Shown here one piece after another: positions 17,035 to 25,306 of a stretch of DNA of 57,753 bases. The stretch is from Enterococcus sp. Its GTDB lineage: Bacteria; Bacillota; Bacilli; Lactobacillales; Enterococcaceae. The notes beneath the pieces are model-generated. The model saw nothing but the letters and a program-made list of their open reading frames with translations. It was not told where the DNA came from and ran no database searches. Location of the stretch: assembly GCF_022711995.1 (NCBI RefSeq), contig NZ_JALAHI010000130.1, positions 1 to 57,753 on the forward strand, written 5' to 3'. The position numbers and the translations under genes are program-made. The stretch's first letter is position 1. Each line of letters begins with the position of its first letter.

Positions 17035-18603
17035 TTATTGTTCTGTGTCTTTGATAAAAACATTCCCAGTCGTCGTAGAAAGATCGACTTGAGCTACTTT
17101 ATCGGCTACCCGACGGAATTGCAGCAACTGATTCATCCGTTCTTTTTTCTCACGTACGATCTCAAAGTCGCTCAATCGTTGATTGATACTGCCCAAGCTG
17201 GTTTTTGCCAAGCCTTCAAAACCAACAGATTGTGGTAAAGCTACTTTAACATTTCCGTTAACTGAGCTGGCATTCAATTTTTGTACCCGATCTTCTTTGT
17301 AGGTGACACGGATATTACCGTTCACTAGTGAGATTCCTGTGTTTTGCGGTGTTGCTGTAAGTGTAACATCCCCATTGACAGTTTCAATGATTGCATCAAG
17401 AATATCGCCTTCTTGAACTAAGATGTTACCATTCACACCTTCAATTTCCAACATCGTAGCATCTACTTTGCGGAAATCGATCGTACCATTGGTAGATTTC
17501 GTATAGACATCTTTTGCCACTAATTCGGTAAACGTTACATTCCCATTCAACAATTTCACTGCAACGTGATCATAGGTACGAGTTGGTAGATAGAAGACCA
17601 AGTCCGCACGGATACGTTTGTTCGGAATTTGGAAGGAAATACGTTCATCGTCCACATCAATTTGGCTTCGGGCATCGAATGCATCAAAAGGTGTAGCCGC
17701 GTCCATTTTACCATAAAGCTTGATTTTCGCGTCGACTTTCACACCTGGTTCATCCCACAAGCGGAATTCAACATTTCCGTTCGCTAATTTCACATCGATC
17801 AGTGTCGCTTCTGTTTCAGCATATTCAAAAGTATGCTCAAATTTCGTTGCTGCAACGCCAGGAACTTTCAAGTTGATATCTTTCCATTCCATGTTGTCAT
17901 TCACTGATTCAGATACAGCACGAACGGTTTTTTTCAAGAATTGACCAAATTGAGTTCCTGCATCAACCATTTTTTCACTGACTTGAGTGAATGTATCTGT
18001 TGCTTGCTCTTTCCAGTCATCTGGAATATCTAATTTTTGACTAATTTTTTCTTTGGTTTGTGACCATTGGTCTTTGCGAATATTTTTTAGTTTCGCATCT
18101 AATGTCGCTTTTTCTTCACTCAAGCGATCAAGTGAATCTTCTAGAGAACCAATCGTCGCTTCCGTTTCATGACGGGTTGCCAATTCTTCTTCAGATAACT
18201 GATCCAATTCTTCTTTCGTATTCAACTGCATGAGAACTTCTTGTGCTTCTTTCAGTTCTGCTTTCACACCTTGAATTTCTACATTGATTTCATCTAATTC
18301 AGCAGAAGCTTGATTTGCCTCAGTCGCCAATTCATCCAAAATTTTTTCAAGATTTTCTTTATCTTGCGCTTCATTTTGTCGTAGTTTTTCTTCCCCATCA
18401 AAAGAAGCTTCTTCTTTTTCGTGGTTTTTTTCAACTTCTACAAAAAAGTCATTATTTGTCTTATCAGCAGATACTTCAGCTGCAGCTTTGTTGATTTGAT
18501 TCTCATCTTTGGCTTTTGCCATTCCTTCAAGCAAATCCAATGCTTCTTCTGTAGAAAGCACACCTTTTTTCACTAAATCCAATACACGTTCTCTTTCGTT
18601 CAT
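17035..18603 (-). CDS. liaX: LiaX, DUF4097-family envelope-stress sensor
   Basis: This is a 522-residue protein. The start ATG (18601-18603) follows AAGGAGG by about 8 bases; an upstream in-frame start is ignored. The N-terminus (ERVLDLVKKGVLSTEEALDLLE) is the short helical domain found ahead of DUF4097 proteins. A Glu/Lys-rich coiled coil spans about residues 50-200. The C-terminal half is a DUF4097 beta-helix with recurring NGNV/NGNI turns. In E. faecalis, LiaX is reported to sense daptomycin and cationic peptides at the surface, with N- and C-terminal domains of opposing effect. Gene order liaX-liaY-liaZ supports the assignment. No signal peptide is visible. Confidence 0.87.
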   Translation of the reverse strand: MNERERVLDLVKKGVLSTEEALDLLEGMAKAKDENQINKAAAEVSADKTNNDFFVEVEKNHEKEEASFDGEEKLRQNEAQDKENLEKILDELATEANQASAELDEINVEIQGVKAELKEAQEVLMQLNTKEELDQLSEEELATRHETEATIGSLEDSLDRLSEEKATLDAKLKNIRKDQWSQTKEKISQKLDIPDDWKEQATDTFTQVSEKMVDAGTQFGQFLKKTVRAVSESVNDNMEWKDINLKVPGVAATKFEHTFEYAETEATLIDVKLANGNVEFRLWDEPGVKVDAKIKLYGKMDAATPFDAFDARSQIDVDDERISFQIPNKRIRADLVFYLPTRTYDHVAVKLLNGNVTFTELVAKDVYTKSTNGTIDFRKVDATMLEIEGVNGNILVQEGDILDAIIETVNGDVTLTATPQNTGISLVNGNIRVTYKEDRVQKLNASSVNGNVKVALPQSVGFEGLAKTSLGSINQRLSDFEIVREKKERMNQLLQFRRVADKVAQVDLSTTTGNVFIKDTEQ

Positions 18604-18655
18604 GGAAATTGCCTCCTTCAGCAAATTTTTGTTTGCAAGTTTAGCTTACGAACAT

Positions 18656-18684
18656 ATTATGCCTGTTTTTCTGGAAACTGTCAT
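18656..18684 (-). promoter_or_regulatory. liaXYZ promoter
   Basis: On the minus strand ATGACA (-35, 18684-18679), a 17-base spacer and CATAAT (-10, 18661-18656) each differ from consensus at one base. The start codon is about 50 bases downstream. Confidence 0.65.
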
Positions 18685-18698
18685 AGGTCTAAAGTACC
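18685..18698 (-). promoter_or_regulatory. Candidate LiaR operator upstream of liaX
   Basis: AGGTCTAAAGTACC on the plus strand (GGTACTTTAGACCT on the minus) abuts the -35 hexamer and is an imperfect palindrome. LiaR/VraR/CesR-type regulators bind sites of this general kind directly upstream of -35 elements. The assignment rests on position and resemblance only. Confidence 0.4.
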
Positions 18699-18816
18699 AA
18701 GTTTTTATCAATCCGAAGTTCTTTCAAAAAAAATCATGCCACAACACAGTATTAAAGTAAAAAAGAACCCTTTTCTAAACAAAATGCCAATTGCTCAAAA
18801 TCGAAAAGCAAAAAAA

Positions 18817-18920
18817 TATACTATAGCTGAGGCAGCTAGCGGAAGAAGATCCGCAAACTTATTCAATAGTTTCCCAAGAATCCATAGCTCTAGGTAAACT
18901 ATTTCCCCCTCTATAGTATA
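18817..18920. repeat. 104-bp element with perfect 10-bp terminal inverted repeats, downstream of phoU
   Basis: TATACTATAG (18817-18826) and CTATAGTATA (18911-18920) are exact inverted copies. An internal pair, AATAGTTT (18865-18872) and AAACTATT (18896-18903), is also exact. On the minus strand, as transcribed from phoU, the right-hand arm runs straight into TTTTTTT, so the element may be the terminator of the pst-phoU unit, a small RNA end, or a miniature inverted-repeat element. The remaining bases of the 376-base liaX-phoU gap carry only the liaX promoter. Confidence 0.55.
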
Positions 18921-18979
18921 GTACAAGTCACAATGAAACACAGCAATGAATCATTACTTCTGAGACAAAGGAATATTCA

Positions 18980-19657
18980 TTAGATCATTTCTGTGCGATT
19001 GGTATTTAACTCACTGATTTTACCAGTAGCTAAGTAAACGATCCACTCACAAATATTAGTCACATAGTCTCCGATTCTTTCAAGGTATTGAGCAACTGAA
19101 AGATAGTCGGTACCACTGACTACTGTCTCAGGATTGGCCTTCATACTTTCAATTGTTTTGTAATAGATATCCTTATAGAATTCGTTGACACGCTCATCCA
19201 TTTGCGCAATCATCCGAGCGTCTTCTTGGTCTGTTTTTACATAAGCGACCAAAACATTGTCCACCATTTTTTTGACATAGTCAGACATATCGGAAATTTC
19301 TTTTTCGATCTCCGCAATCCGAGTTTCTCCTTTGACACGAATCGTCGACTTTGCAATAGATACTGCGTGATCGCCCATACGTTCTAAATCTGAACTGGCT
19401 TTCATCACCGTAATGATCATTCGCAAATCAGTGGTCACAGGCTGTTGTAATGCAATCATTTCAAAACTTTTTTTCTCTAATCGCACTTCCATATTGTTAA
19501 TTGCTTCATCATTCTCAATGACTTCTTGCGCGATTCCTTTATCATGCTTCACATACGCACGAACAGATTTATGGATCGCATTACTTACAAGCATCCCCAT
19601 TTCATAAAATTGATTATGAAGATTCAGTAATTCTTCTTCAAATTGTGTACGCAACAT
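18980..19657 (-). CDS. phoU: Phosphate signalling complex protein PhoU
   Basis: This 225-residue all-alpha cytoplasmic protein with two PhoU repeats couples the Pst transporter to phosphate-responsive control. It contains the metal-binding signatures DLERMGDHAVSIA and YLERIGDYVTNICEW in its two halves. TTAGGAGGAAAA precedes the ATG. It is the last gene of pstS-pstC-pstA-pstB-pstB-phoU, 12 bases after the second pstB. Confidence 0.96.
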   Translation of the reverse strand: MLRTQFEEELLNLHNQFYEMGMLVSNAIHKSVRAYVKHDKGIAQEVIENDEAINNMEVRLEKKSFEMIALQQPVTTDLRMIITVMKASSDLERMGDHAVSIAKSTIRVKGETRIAEIEKEISDMSDYVKKMVDNVLVAYVKTDQEDARMIAQMDERVNEFYKDIYYKTIESMKANPETVVSGTDYLSVAQYLERIGDYVTNICEWIVYLATGKISELNTNRTEMI

Positions 19658-19669
19658 TGCTTTTTCCTC

Positions 19670-20428
19670 CTAACCAAATCTTCCTGAAATATAGTCTTCC
19701 GTTTCTTTCTCTTTCGGACTCAAGAATACTTTCTTGGTATCATTGAATTCGATCAAGTTGCCGTCTAAGAAGAAGGCTGTTTTGTCAGAGATTCTTGAAG
19801 CTTGAGACATGTTATGAGTCACAATGATCATTGTGTAGCGTTCTTTCAGTGCTAAAAGGGTGTTTTCGATTTTACCTGATGATATAGGATCCAACGCACT
19901 CGTTGGCTCATCTAATAAAATGATTTCCGGATCGACAGCCAATACCCGGGCAATACAGACCCGCTGTTGCTGACCACCAGACAAAGAAAGCGCACTTTGA
20001 TGAAGCTTATCTTTGACATCCTCCCAGACTGAGGCAGCTTTCAAACTTTCTTCCACTGTTTTATCGAGAATCTCTTTGTCTTTGACACCCTTTAATTTTA
20101 ACCCATAAATAACGTTTTCGTAAATTGAAAAAGGAAAAGGATTTGGTTGTTGGAAAACCATGCCGATTTCTTTCCGTAAATCTACTGTATCTTGTTTGGG
20201 ACTGTAGATATCTTTCCCTTTATAGACGACACTTCCTGTAATCGTGACGCCGGGAATCAGATCGTTCATCCGATTCAACGAACGAAGATACGTCGATTTG
20301 CCACAACCAGAAGGTCCAATCATTGCGGTGATTTCTCCTTTGTTGATGGAAAGATCGATTCCTTTAAGTGCTTCTTTTTTTCCATAATACAAATGCAGAT
20401 CTTTTGATGTGATAATTTCTTCTGCCAT
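19670..20428 (-). CDS. pstB: Phosphate ABC transporter ATP-binding protein (second copy)
   Basis: This 252-residue ATPase has Walker [10 protein letters not shown], signature LSGGQQQRV and Walker [14 protein letters not shown]. It powers phosphate import through PstC/PstA. It lies 31 bases after another pstB; tandem pstB genes are usual in enterococci and streptococci. The two copies differ notably at the N-terminus, where this one begins directly with the nucleotide-binding domain. Confidence 0.95.
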   Translation of the reverse strand: MAEEIITSKDLHLYYGKKEALKGIDLSINKGEITAMIGPSGCGKSTYLRSLNRMNDLIPGVTITGSVVYKGKDIYSPKQDTVDLRKEIGMVFQQPNPFPFSIYENVIYGLKLKGVKDKEILDKTVEESLKAASVWEDVKDKLHQSALSLSGGQQQRVCIARVLAVDPEIILLDEPTSALDPISSGKIENTLLALKERYTMIIVTHNMSQASRISDKTAFFLDGNLIEFNDTKKVFLSPKEKETEDYISGRFG

Positions 20429-20459
20429 TTCTTAGCCTCCGTTTACTGATCGGATCAGA

Positions 20460-21266
20460 TTAGCCAAAGTGACCTGATACATAATCTTCTGTTGCTTGGA
20501 TCTTAGGACGTGTAAATATTTTTCGTGTGTGATCATATTCAATCGCATTTCCCAAATAAAAGAATGCGGTATAGTCACTGATCCGTGCAGCCTGTTGCAT
20601 ATTATGCGTCACGATAATGATGGAATAATCTTGCTTTAAGTTGACCAATGTTTCTTCAACCGTTCCGGTTGAAATTGGATCAAGTGCACTTGCTGGTTCA
20701 TCCAAAAGTAAAATATCTGGTTTCATAGCAATGGCACGAGCAATACACAGACGTTGTTGTTGTCCCCCAGACAATGCAAGGGCACTTTTATCCAAACTGT
20801 CTTTGACTTGATCCCACAAAGCGGCTTGTTTCAAACTTGTTTCAACGATCTCGTCTAATTTTTTCTTGTCCTTTTCGCCATGACGACGCAAAGCAAAGGC
20901 AATATTGTCATAGATCGATTTACTAAAAGGATTTGGACGCTGGAAAACCATGCCGATCCGTTTACGCATTTCATAGACATCGACTTCTTTGGTGTTGACA
21001 TCGACACCTTTGTACATAATTTGTCCCGTGACTTTCGTATTGGCAATACCGTCGTTCATGCGATTCAATGAACGGAGATAGGTCGATTTTCCGCAACCAG
21101 ACGGTCCAATCAAAGCAGTGATTTTATTTTTTTCAAATTGCAGATCAATTCCTTTGATGGCTTCATTCGTTCCATACCATACGTGCAGATCATTTGTGTA
21201 AAGAGCGACGTCTTCTGGTCGATCAAAGGTAATGATATTCCGTTCTTCCCAATTATAATCATTCAT
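20460..21266 (-). CDS. pstB: Phosphate ABC transporter ATP-binding protein (first copy)
   Basis: This 268-residue ATPase has a 15-residue N-terminal extension relative to the following copy. Walker A (GPSGCGKST), the signature (LSGGQQQRL) and Walker B ([13 protein letters not shown]) are intact. It follows pstA by 13 bases. Both copies look functional, so they may form a heterodimer or serve different conditions. Confidence 0.95.
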   Translation of the reverse strand: MNDYNWEERNIITFDRPEDVALYTNDLHVWYGTNEAIKGIDLQFEKNKITALIGPSGCGKSTYLRSLNRMNDGIANTKVTGQIMYKGVDVNTKEVDVYEMRKRIGMVFQRPNPFSKSIYDNIAFALRRHGEKDKKKLDEIVETSLKQAALWDQVKDSLDKSALALSGGQQQRLCIARAIAMKPDILLLDEPASALDPISTGTVEETLVNLKQDYSIIIVTHNMQQAARISDYTAFFYLGNAIEYDHTRKIFTRPKIQATEDYVSGHFG

Positions 21267-21279
21267 ACAGTTATTCTCC

Positions 21280-22164
21280 TTATGCTGACGTCATTTTCTT
21301 ATACAATCGTTTACCGACTGCGCGAGCGCCAAAGTTAAACAATAGAACAGCGATGATCAAGACTGCTGAAGCACCTGCTGAGACTTGCATCCCATCAGGC
21401 ATCGTTCCTTCTGTATTGACTTTCCAGATATGGACAGCCAATGTTTCCGCTTGTCGGAAAATGCTGATCGGGCTGGAAACACTCAGCGGGTTCCAATTTG
21501 AAAAATCTAATGCTGGAGCACTTTGTCCGGCAGTATAGATCAATGCAGCGGCCTCTCCAAAAATACGTCCTGAACTCAAGATGACACCGGTCAAGATTCC
21601 CGGAGTTGCTTCTGGAACGATGATTCGGGTAACTGTTTCCCAGCGGGACAAGCCTAATGATAAGCCAGCTTCTCGTTGTGTATAATGAATGGCCTGCAGC
21701 GATTCTTCCACGTTTCTAGTGAGTAAAGGCAAATTGAAAAAGGTTAATGCTAACGCCCCGGAAATAATCGAGAAACCATAGCCGAATTGAATAACAAAGA
21801 CTAAGAAACCAAAAAGTCCGACAACCACTGAAGGCAATGAACTAAGAATCTCAATCGACGTTCTTACCACATCTGTAAACCAATTTTTCTTCGCATATTC
21901 CGATAAATAAATCCCAGCACCTAACGAAATTGGGAAACTAATAATCATTGTAACCAATAACAGATACAATGAGTTGAATAGCTGAATCCCAATTCCTCCG
22001 CCTTCTTGGTACGCTTTAGAAGGAGAAGTCAAAAATTCCCAACTAATATGAGGAATTCCTCGGACTAGAATATACAGCAATAAAGAAGCTAAAATCAAAA
22101 CAATGATTCCTGCTACCGTATAAAGGACGCCGGTAGCGATTTTATCTGAGCGTTTCGCATTCAT
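21280..22164 (-). CDS. pstA: Phosphate ABC transporter permease PstA
   Basis: This 294-residue integral membrane protein has about six transmembrane segments and the binding-protein-dependent transport EAA loop ([22 protein letters not shown]). Its start codon shares one base with the pstC stop (TAATG), so the two permease subunits are translationally coupled. Confidence 0.95.
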   Translation of the reverse strand: MNAKRSDKIATGVLYTVAGIIVLILASLLLYILVRGIPHISWEFLTSPSKAYQEGGGIGIQLFNSLYLLLVTMIISFPISLGAGIYLSEYAKKNWFTDVVRTSIEILSSLPSVVVGLFGFLVFVIQFGYGFSIISGALALTFFNLPLLTRNVEESLQAIHYTQREAGLSLGLSRWETVTRIIVPEATPGILTGVILSSGRIFGEAAALIYTAGQSAPALDFSNWNPLSVSSPISIFRQAETLAVHIWKVNTEGTMPDGMQVSAGASAVLIIAVLLFNFGARAVGKRLYKKMTSA

Positions 22165-23084
22165 TATTTCAACGCTCCTTTCTTACCAATCAATCGAATC
22201 ACAACATTGAATAATAATGACATCAATAACAAGATCAACGCTAATGACCACAGCACGTTATTTTCAACAGTTCCCATGATCGTATTTCCGATTCCCATTG
22301 TTAGAATCGATGTTAGAGTGGAAGCTGGGGTGACCAAACTAGATGGCATCAATGCCGCATTCCCAATTACCATTTGGATCGCCAAAGCTTCACCAAAAGC
22401 CCGAGCCATCCCAAAAACAACTGCTGTCAAAATTCCGGGAACTGCTGCCCGCAAGACAACTTTGTAAATCGTTTGCCATCTGGTTGCACCAAGAGCAAGT
22501 GAAGCTTCACGATAATGTCTTGGGACTGCTCTCAAGGCATCGACAGTCATGGTTGTCACTGTCGGTAAAATCATGATGAAAAGGACGAATGTTCCTGCCA
22601 AGATCCCGAAACCTGTACCGCCAAAAACAGAACGAACAGCTGGCACGATCACAGATAGCCCGATAAAACCATAAACGACAGAAGGAATACCCACCAATAA
22701 TTCAATAACGGGTTGTAAAATTTTCTCACCATTTTTAGGGGAAATCTCTACCATAAAGACAGCCGCACCAATCGCAAATGGCGTAGCGATGATTGCTGAT
22801 AAGAAAGTGACGACAAAGGAGCCAATGATCATCGGCAATGCGCCGACAAGCGGCTGTCCGTCTGGTCCAACAGCGCTAGGGTTCCATTGGGTACCAAATA
22901 AGAAATCAAATACATTTACTTTATCAACGAAAAACGTGGCCAGTCCACGACTTGCTACAAAATAGAAAATTGAGATCACAACCAAAACGATCAATGCGAT
23001 ACAAAGAAAACTAATGAGCCTTCCCCGCTGCTCCATTCTTGCTCGCTTAGACTTTTTCGTTAACACTTCTTTTACATTTTCCAC
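22164..23084 (-). CDS. pstC: Phosphate ABC transporter permease PstC
   Basis: This permease subunit has six transmembrane segments and the EAA-type loop EASLALGATRWQTIYKVVLRAA. The frame can be opened from a TTG at 23108, but GAGGAGG overlaps that reading and sits 8 bases before a GTG at 23084, which gives a 306-residue protein; I prefer that start. It is separated from pstS by about 120 bases that contain TTTACA repeats. Confidence 0.92.
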   Translation of the reverse strand: MENVKEVLTKKSKRARMEQRGRLISFLCIALIVLVVISIFYFVASRGLATFFVDKVNVFDFLFGTQWNPSAVGPDGQPLVGALPMIIGSFVVTFLSAIIATPFAIGAAVFMVEISPKNGEKILQPVIELLVGIPSVVYGFIGLSVIVPAVRSVFGGTGFGILAGTFVLFIMILPTVTTMTVDALRAVPRHYREASLALGATRWQTIYKVVLRAAVPGILTAVVFGMARAFGEALAIQMVIGNAALMPSSLVTPASTLTSILTMGIGNTIMGTVENNVLWSLALILLLMSLLFNVVIRLIGKKGALK

Positions 23085-23163
23085 GAGGGATTCCTCCTCA
23101 AAAATCAAACTAAATTCACAAATATTAGTTTATCGCTCGAACATCAATTTCAGTTAAACCTTT

Positions 23164-23200
23164 TGTAAATTTTTCGCCAACTTTGTAAATTTTGTGTAAA
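23164..23200 (-). promoter_or_regulatory. TTTACA repeats between pstS and pstC (possible Pho box)
   Basis: On the minus strand TTTACA occurs at 23200-23195, 23189-23184 and 23169-23164. The first two are separated by exactly five bases (11-base period), the arrangement of PhoP-family boxes (TT-A/T/C-ACA, N5). They lie immediately after the pstS stop codon and may give pstC-phoU a second, phosphate-responsive promoter. Confidence 0.4.
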
Positions 23201-23202
23201 GA

Positions 23203-24057
23203 TTACTCGATGACGTTTCCTTCCGCGTCCCGCTCAATTTGCATTTTTGAAATAGGGATATAACCAAGATCCCCTACAATATGTTCTTGCACTTCATCCG
23301 AAAGAATATACTCAAGAAATTCCGCTGTCAGTGCTTCCGGTTCACCATTTGTATACATATGTTCGTACGCCCAGACTTTCCAGTCATTTGTAGTGACATT
23401 TTCATCAGTTGGCGCCACACCATCAATGGAAAGAACGTTGACGTCGTCCGTTACATAAGAAAAGGCAACATAACTAATTGCCCCAGGGGTATCGGAAACG
23501 ATCGAACGCACCATACCGCTGGAATCTTGCTCTTGGGATGGAATCGCTGTTTCTCCATCCATGATCCATTTTTCAAAAGTTCCCCGGGTTCCGCTACCTG
23601 CTGCACGGTTCAGCAGAACGATTTTTTGATCATTCCCCCCTACTTCTTTCCAGTTGGTGATCTCACCTAAGAAAATCTTACGTAAATTTTCTGTAGAGAT
23701 ATCAGAAACACCGACATTTTTATTTACAATCGGCGTAATGCCAACAACTGCTACTTTATGATCCACAAGTGCATCGGCATCAATTCCTGATTTCTCTTCT
23801 GCAAAAAGATCTGAATTACCGATTTCGACAGCCCCCGCCTGCACTTGACTCAATCCAGTACCACTACCGCCACCTTGGACGTTGATAAATCTGCCAGGAT
23901 TTTCGTTTTGGAATTCTTCTGCCACAGTCTCTACTAATGGTTGCAGTGCGGAAGAGCCTACAGCAGTAATTGATTCTCCTTGATCAATCCACTTTGCACA
24001 GCCGGATAAAAGAATGACCAAGCCTAAAACTGGTCCCAAAAATTTCAATTTTTTCAT
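23203..24057 (-). CDS. pstS: Phosphate-binding lipoprotein PstS
   Basis: This 284-residue surface lipoprotein captures phosphate for PstC/PstA. The start is the ATG at 24055-24057 behind AAGGAGCG; the open frame runs 12 codons further without a site. The signal peptide ends in the lipobox LLSGC (Cys about residue 20). The phosphate-binding loops [10 protein letters not shown] and [11 protein letters not shown] are present. It begins the pst operon. Confidence 0.95.
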   Translation of the reverse strand: MKKLKFLGPVLGLVILLSGCAKWIDQGESITAVGSSALQPLVETVAEEFQNENPGRFINVQGGGSGTGLSQVQAGAVEIGNSDLFAEEKSGIDADALVDHKVAVVGITPIVNKNVGVSDISTENLRKIFLGEITNWKEVGGNDQKIVLLNRAAGSGTRGTFEKWIMDGETAIPSQEQDSSGMVRSIVSDTPGAISYVAFSYVTDDVNVLSIDGVAPTDENVTTNDWKVWAYEHMYTNGEPEALTAEFLEYILSDEVQEHIVGDLGYIPISKMQIERDAEGNVIE

Positions 24058-24101
24058 GATAACGCTCCTTGTTCTCTTGAAAGTTAAATACAATTATTTC
24101 C

Positions 24102-24110
24102 ATTTTACCA
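24102..24110 (-). promoter_or_regulatory. pstS promoter, extended -10
   Basis: On the minus strand TGGTAAAAT is an extended -10 about 45 bases before the pstS ATG. The upstream bases TTTTCAACAATTTCATA contain two TTTCA/TTCATA half-sites at about 11-base period, which could be a degenerate Pho box replacing the -35. Confidence 0.5.
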
Positions 24111-24267
24111 TTTTATGAAATTGTTGAAAATTATTATTTGCTAATATTTCCTACTATGCTCAAAAATTTACTCCTTTCCTAGAAAATACTTACAGAAAAT
24201 AACTAAAATTCTAAAATTAAAAATTTTTTTCAATTAGAAAAAATAACTATATTGTCAATTCCTCCTG

Positions 24268-24276
24268 TGATATACT
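24268..24276 (+). promoter_or_regulatory. Extended -10 promoter of the candidate small RNA
   Basis: TGATATACT is TG, one base, then TATACT. TTGTCA at 24252-24257 could act as a -35, but its 13-base spacing is short. The predicted start of transcription is near 24283. Confidence 0.5.
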
Positions 24277-24282
24277 GGATAA

Positions 24283-24448
24283 GAAAACAATTATTAAAAG
24301 AACATAATAACCTTTCTTGCTTCCCCAATCAAGAATTGCCCTGAATTATGTTCGACGTTTTCGTGATTTCATCAACATTTCCCCAAATGTATGTTGAATC
24401 AAAACGGCAGAAGCGGTCACTTAGGTGCCTGCTTCTGCCGTCTTTTTG
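24283..24448 (+). ncRNA. Candidate small regulatory RNA with duplicated C-rich loops
   Basis: No gene lies in the 418-base gap between pstS and the hydrolase, but this plus-strand stretch is organised like an independent RNA of about 166 nt. Stem 1 is GAACATAAT (24300-24308) with ATTATGTTC (24345-24353). Nested inside it, TTCTTG (24314-24319) pairs with CAAGAA (24330-24335) around a loop CTTCCCCAAT. Stem 2 is TCAACAT (24372-24378) with ATGTTGA (24391-24397), or alternatively ACATTT with AAATGT closing a CCCC loop. The 3' end is a 17-bp stem (24404-24420 with 24425-24441) followed by CTTTTTG. Both loops show TTCCCCAA, able to pair with purine-rich ribosome sites. There is no open frame with a ribosome site. 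Confidence 0.6.
24404..24448 (+). terminator. Strong terminator, plus strand (possibly bidirectional)
   Basis: ACGGCAGAAGCGGTCAC and GTGCCTGCTTCTGCCGT pair around TTAG with one mismatch and are followed by CTTTTTG. On the minus strand the same stem is followed by TTTTG, so it may also end the hydrolase transcript that stops at 24476. Confidence 0.85.
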
Positions 24449-24475
24449 TTTGTTCTTTCTCATAAACCAGCTAGT

Positions 24476-25195
24476 TTACTCCAGTTTTTCTAACCATTCT
24501 ATTAGCTTATTCTCAATTTGTTGCTGCTGTTCTTCATTTGAGATGGTGGCCACTCCATCGCCTCGCTGCGGGCCGTAGCTGCCAAAACCAGCATGATTGC
24601 CTCCTGAGATTGTTTCAAAAAGCGCTGAATCTGGCAAATACTCTTTTGCCCCTTGATAATTCTCTTGATCCAACACGCCATCTTTGCTGGCCGTCAGAGA
24701 AAGAACGGACAAATTGGTATCAGCTAGACTCCCTTTTTCATCAGGATAACTTGCTAAGAAAAAGACGCCCTTCAGTCCATCTTCATGACTCGCAGCGTAA
24801 CGGCTAGCCATTACCCCTCCCAGTGAATGACCGCCAATCACATAGCCAGTATGAGGAAATTCTTTCAAAATGTCTTCTGCTCGATTACCGCCTAGAACCG
24901 CTAAATCAAAAGGCATTTTGACGATTGCAACCGCATATCCCTTTGCTGATAAGGATTCTGCCCAAACACTGTAACTTTCTGCATCAACCAAAGCCCCGGG
25001 ATAAAAAACAACTAACGGTTTTTCTGGATCCCCAGAGAAATAAAGCGCGTCTTGTTTCACTTGCCCTTTTGCAAGAGCAGTTTGAGCGGCTTCACTTGCT
25101 GAATAATGCAATTTTTGCCAGCCAAACCAGCCGCCTGCGCCTAAAAGAAACAGGCCTATCAAGAGACCAAGTAAGATTTTTTGATATTTTTTCAT
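24476..25195 (-). CDS. Membrane-anchored alpha/beta-hydrolase
   Basis: This 239-residue protein has an N-terminal membrane anchor (about residues 7-27) and an alpha/beta-hydrolase domain. The nucleophile elbow is GHSLGG, the likely acid is Asp in SKDGVLD, and the His lies in GGNHAGFG. The catalytic domain is predicted to face outward. It matches the alpha/beta-hydrolase_5 type of putative extracellular carboxylesterase. The substrate is unknown. It stands alone between recN and the small RNA. Confidence 0.85.
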   Translation of the reverse strand: MKKYQKILLGLLIGLFLLGAGGWFGWQKLHYSASEAAQTALAKGQVKQDALYFSGDPEKPLVVFYPGALVDAESYSVWAESLSAKGYAVAIVKMPFDLAVLGGNRAEDILKEFPHTGYVIGGHSLGGVMASRYAASHEDGLKGVFFLASYPDEKGSLADTNLSVLSLTASKDGVLDQENYQGAKEYLPDSALFETISGGNHAGFGSYGPQRGDGVATISNEEQQQQIENKLIEWLEKLE

Positions 25196-25216
25196 TTTCC
25201 ATCCTCCAAAAGAAAC

Positions 25217-25286
25217 AAAATGGACCCGCGTAAAGCAAGTTGTCGACTCATTTCCATTAGGAGCACTTGCTTTGGCGTTTCCATTT
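25217..25286 (-). terminator. Long hairpin after recN
   Basis: AAAATGGA with TCCATTT, and AAAGCAAGT with ACTTGCTTT, form two nested stems. On the minus strand the outer arm runs into TTTTGTTTC. It probably terminates the long asp23-to-recN transcript. Confidence 0.55.
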
Positions 25287-25306
25287 CATGTTTTATTTTT
25301 TATATT

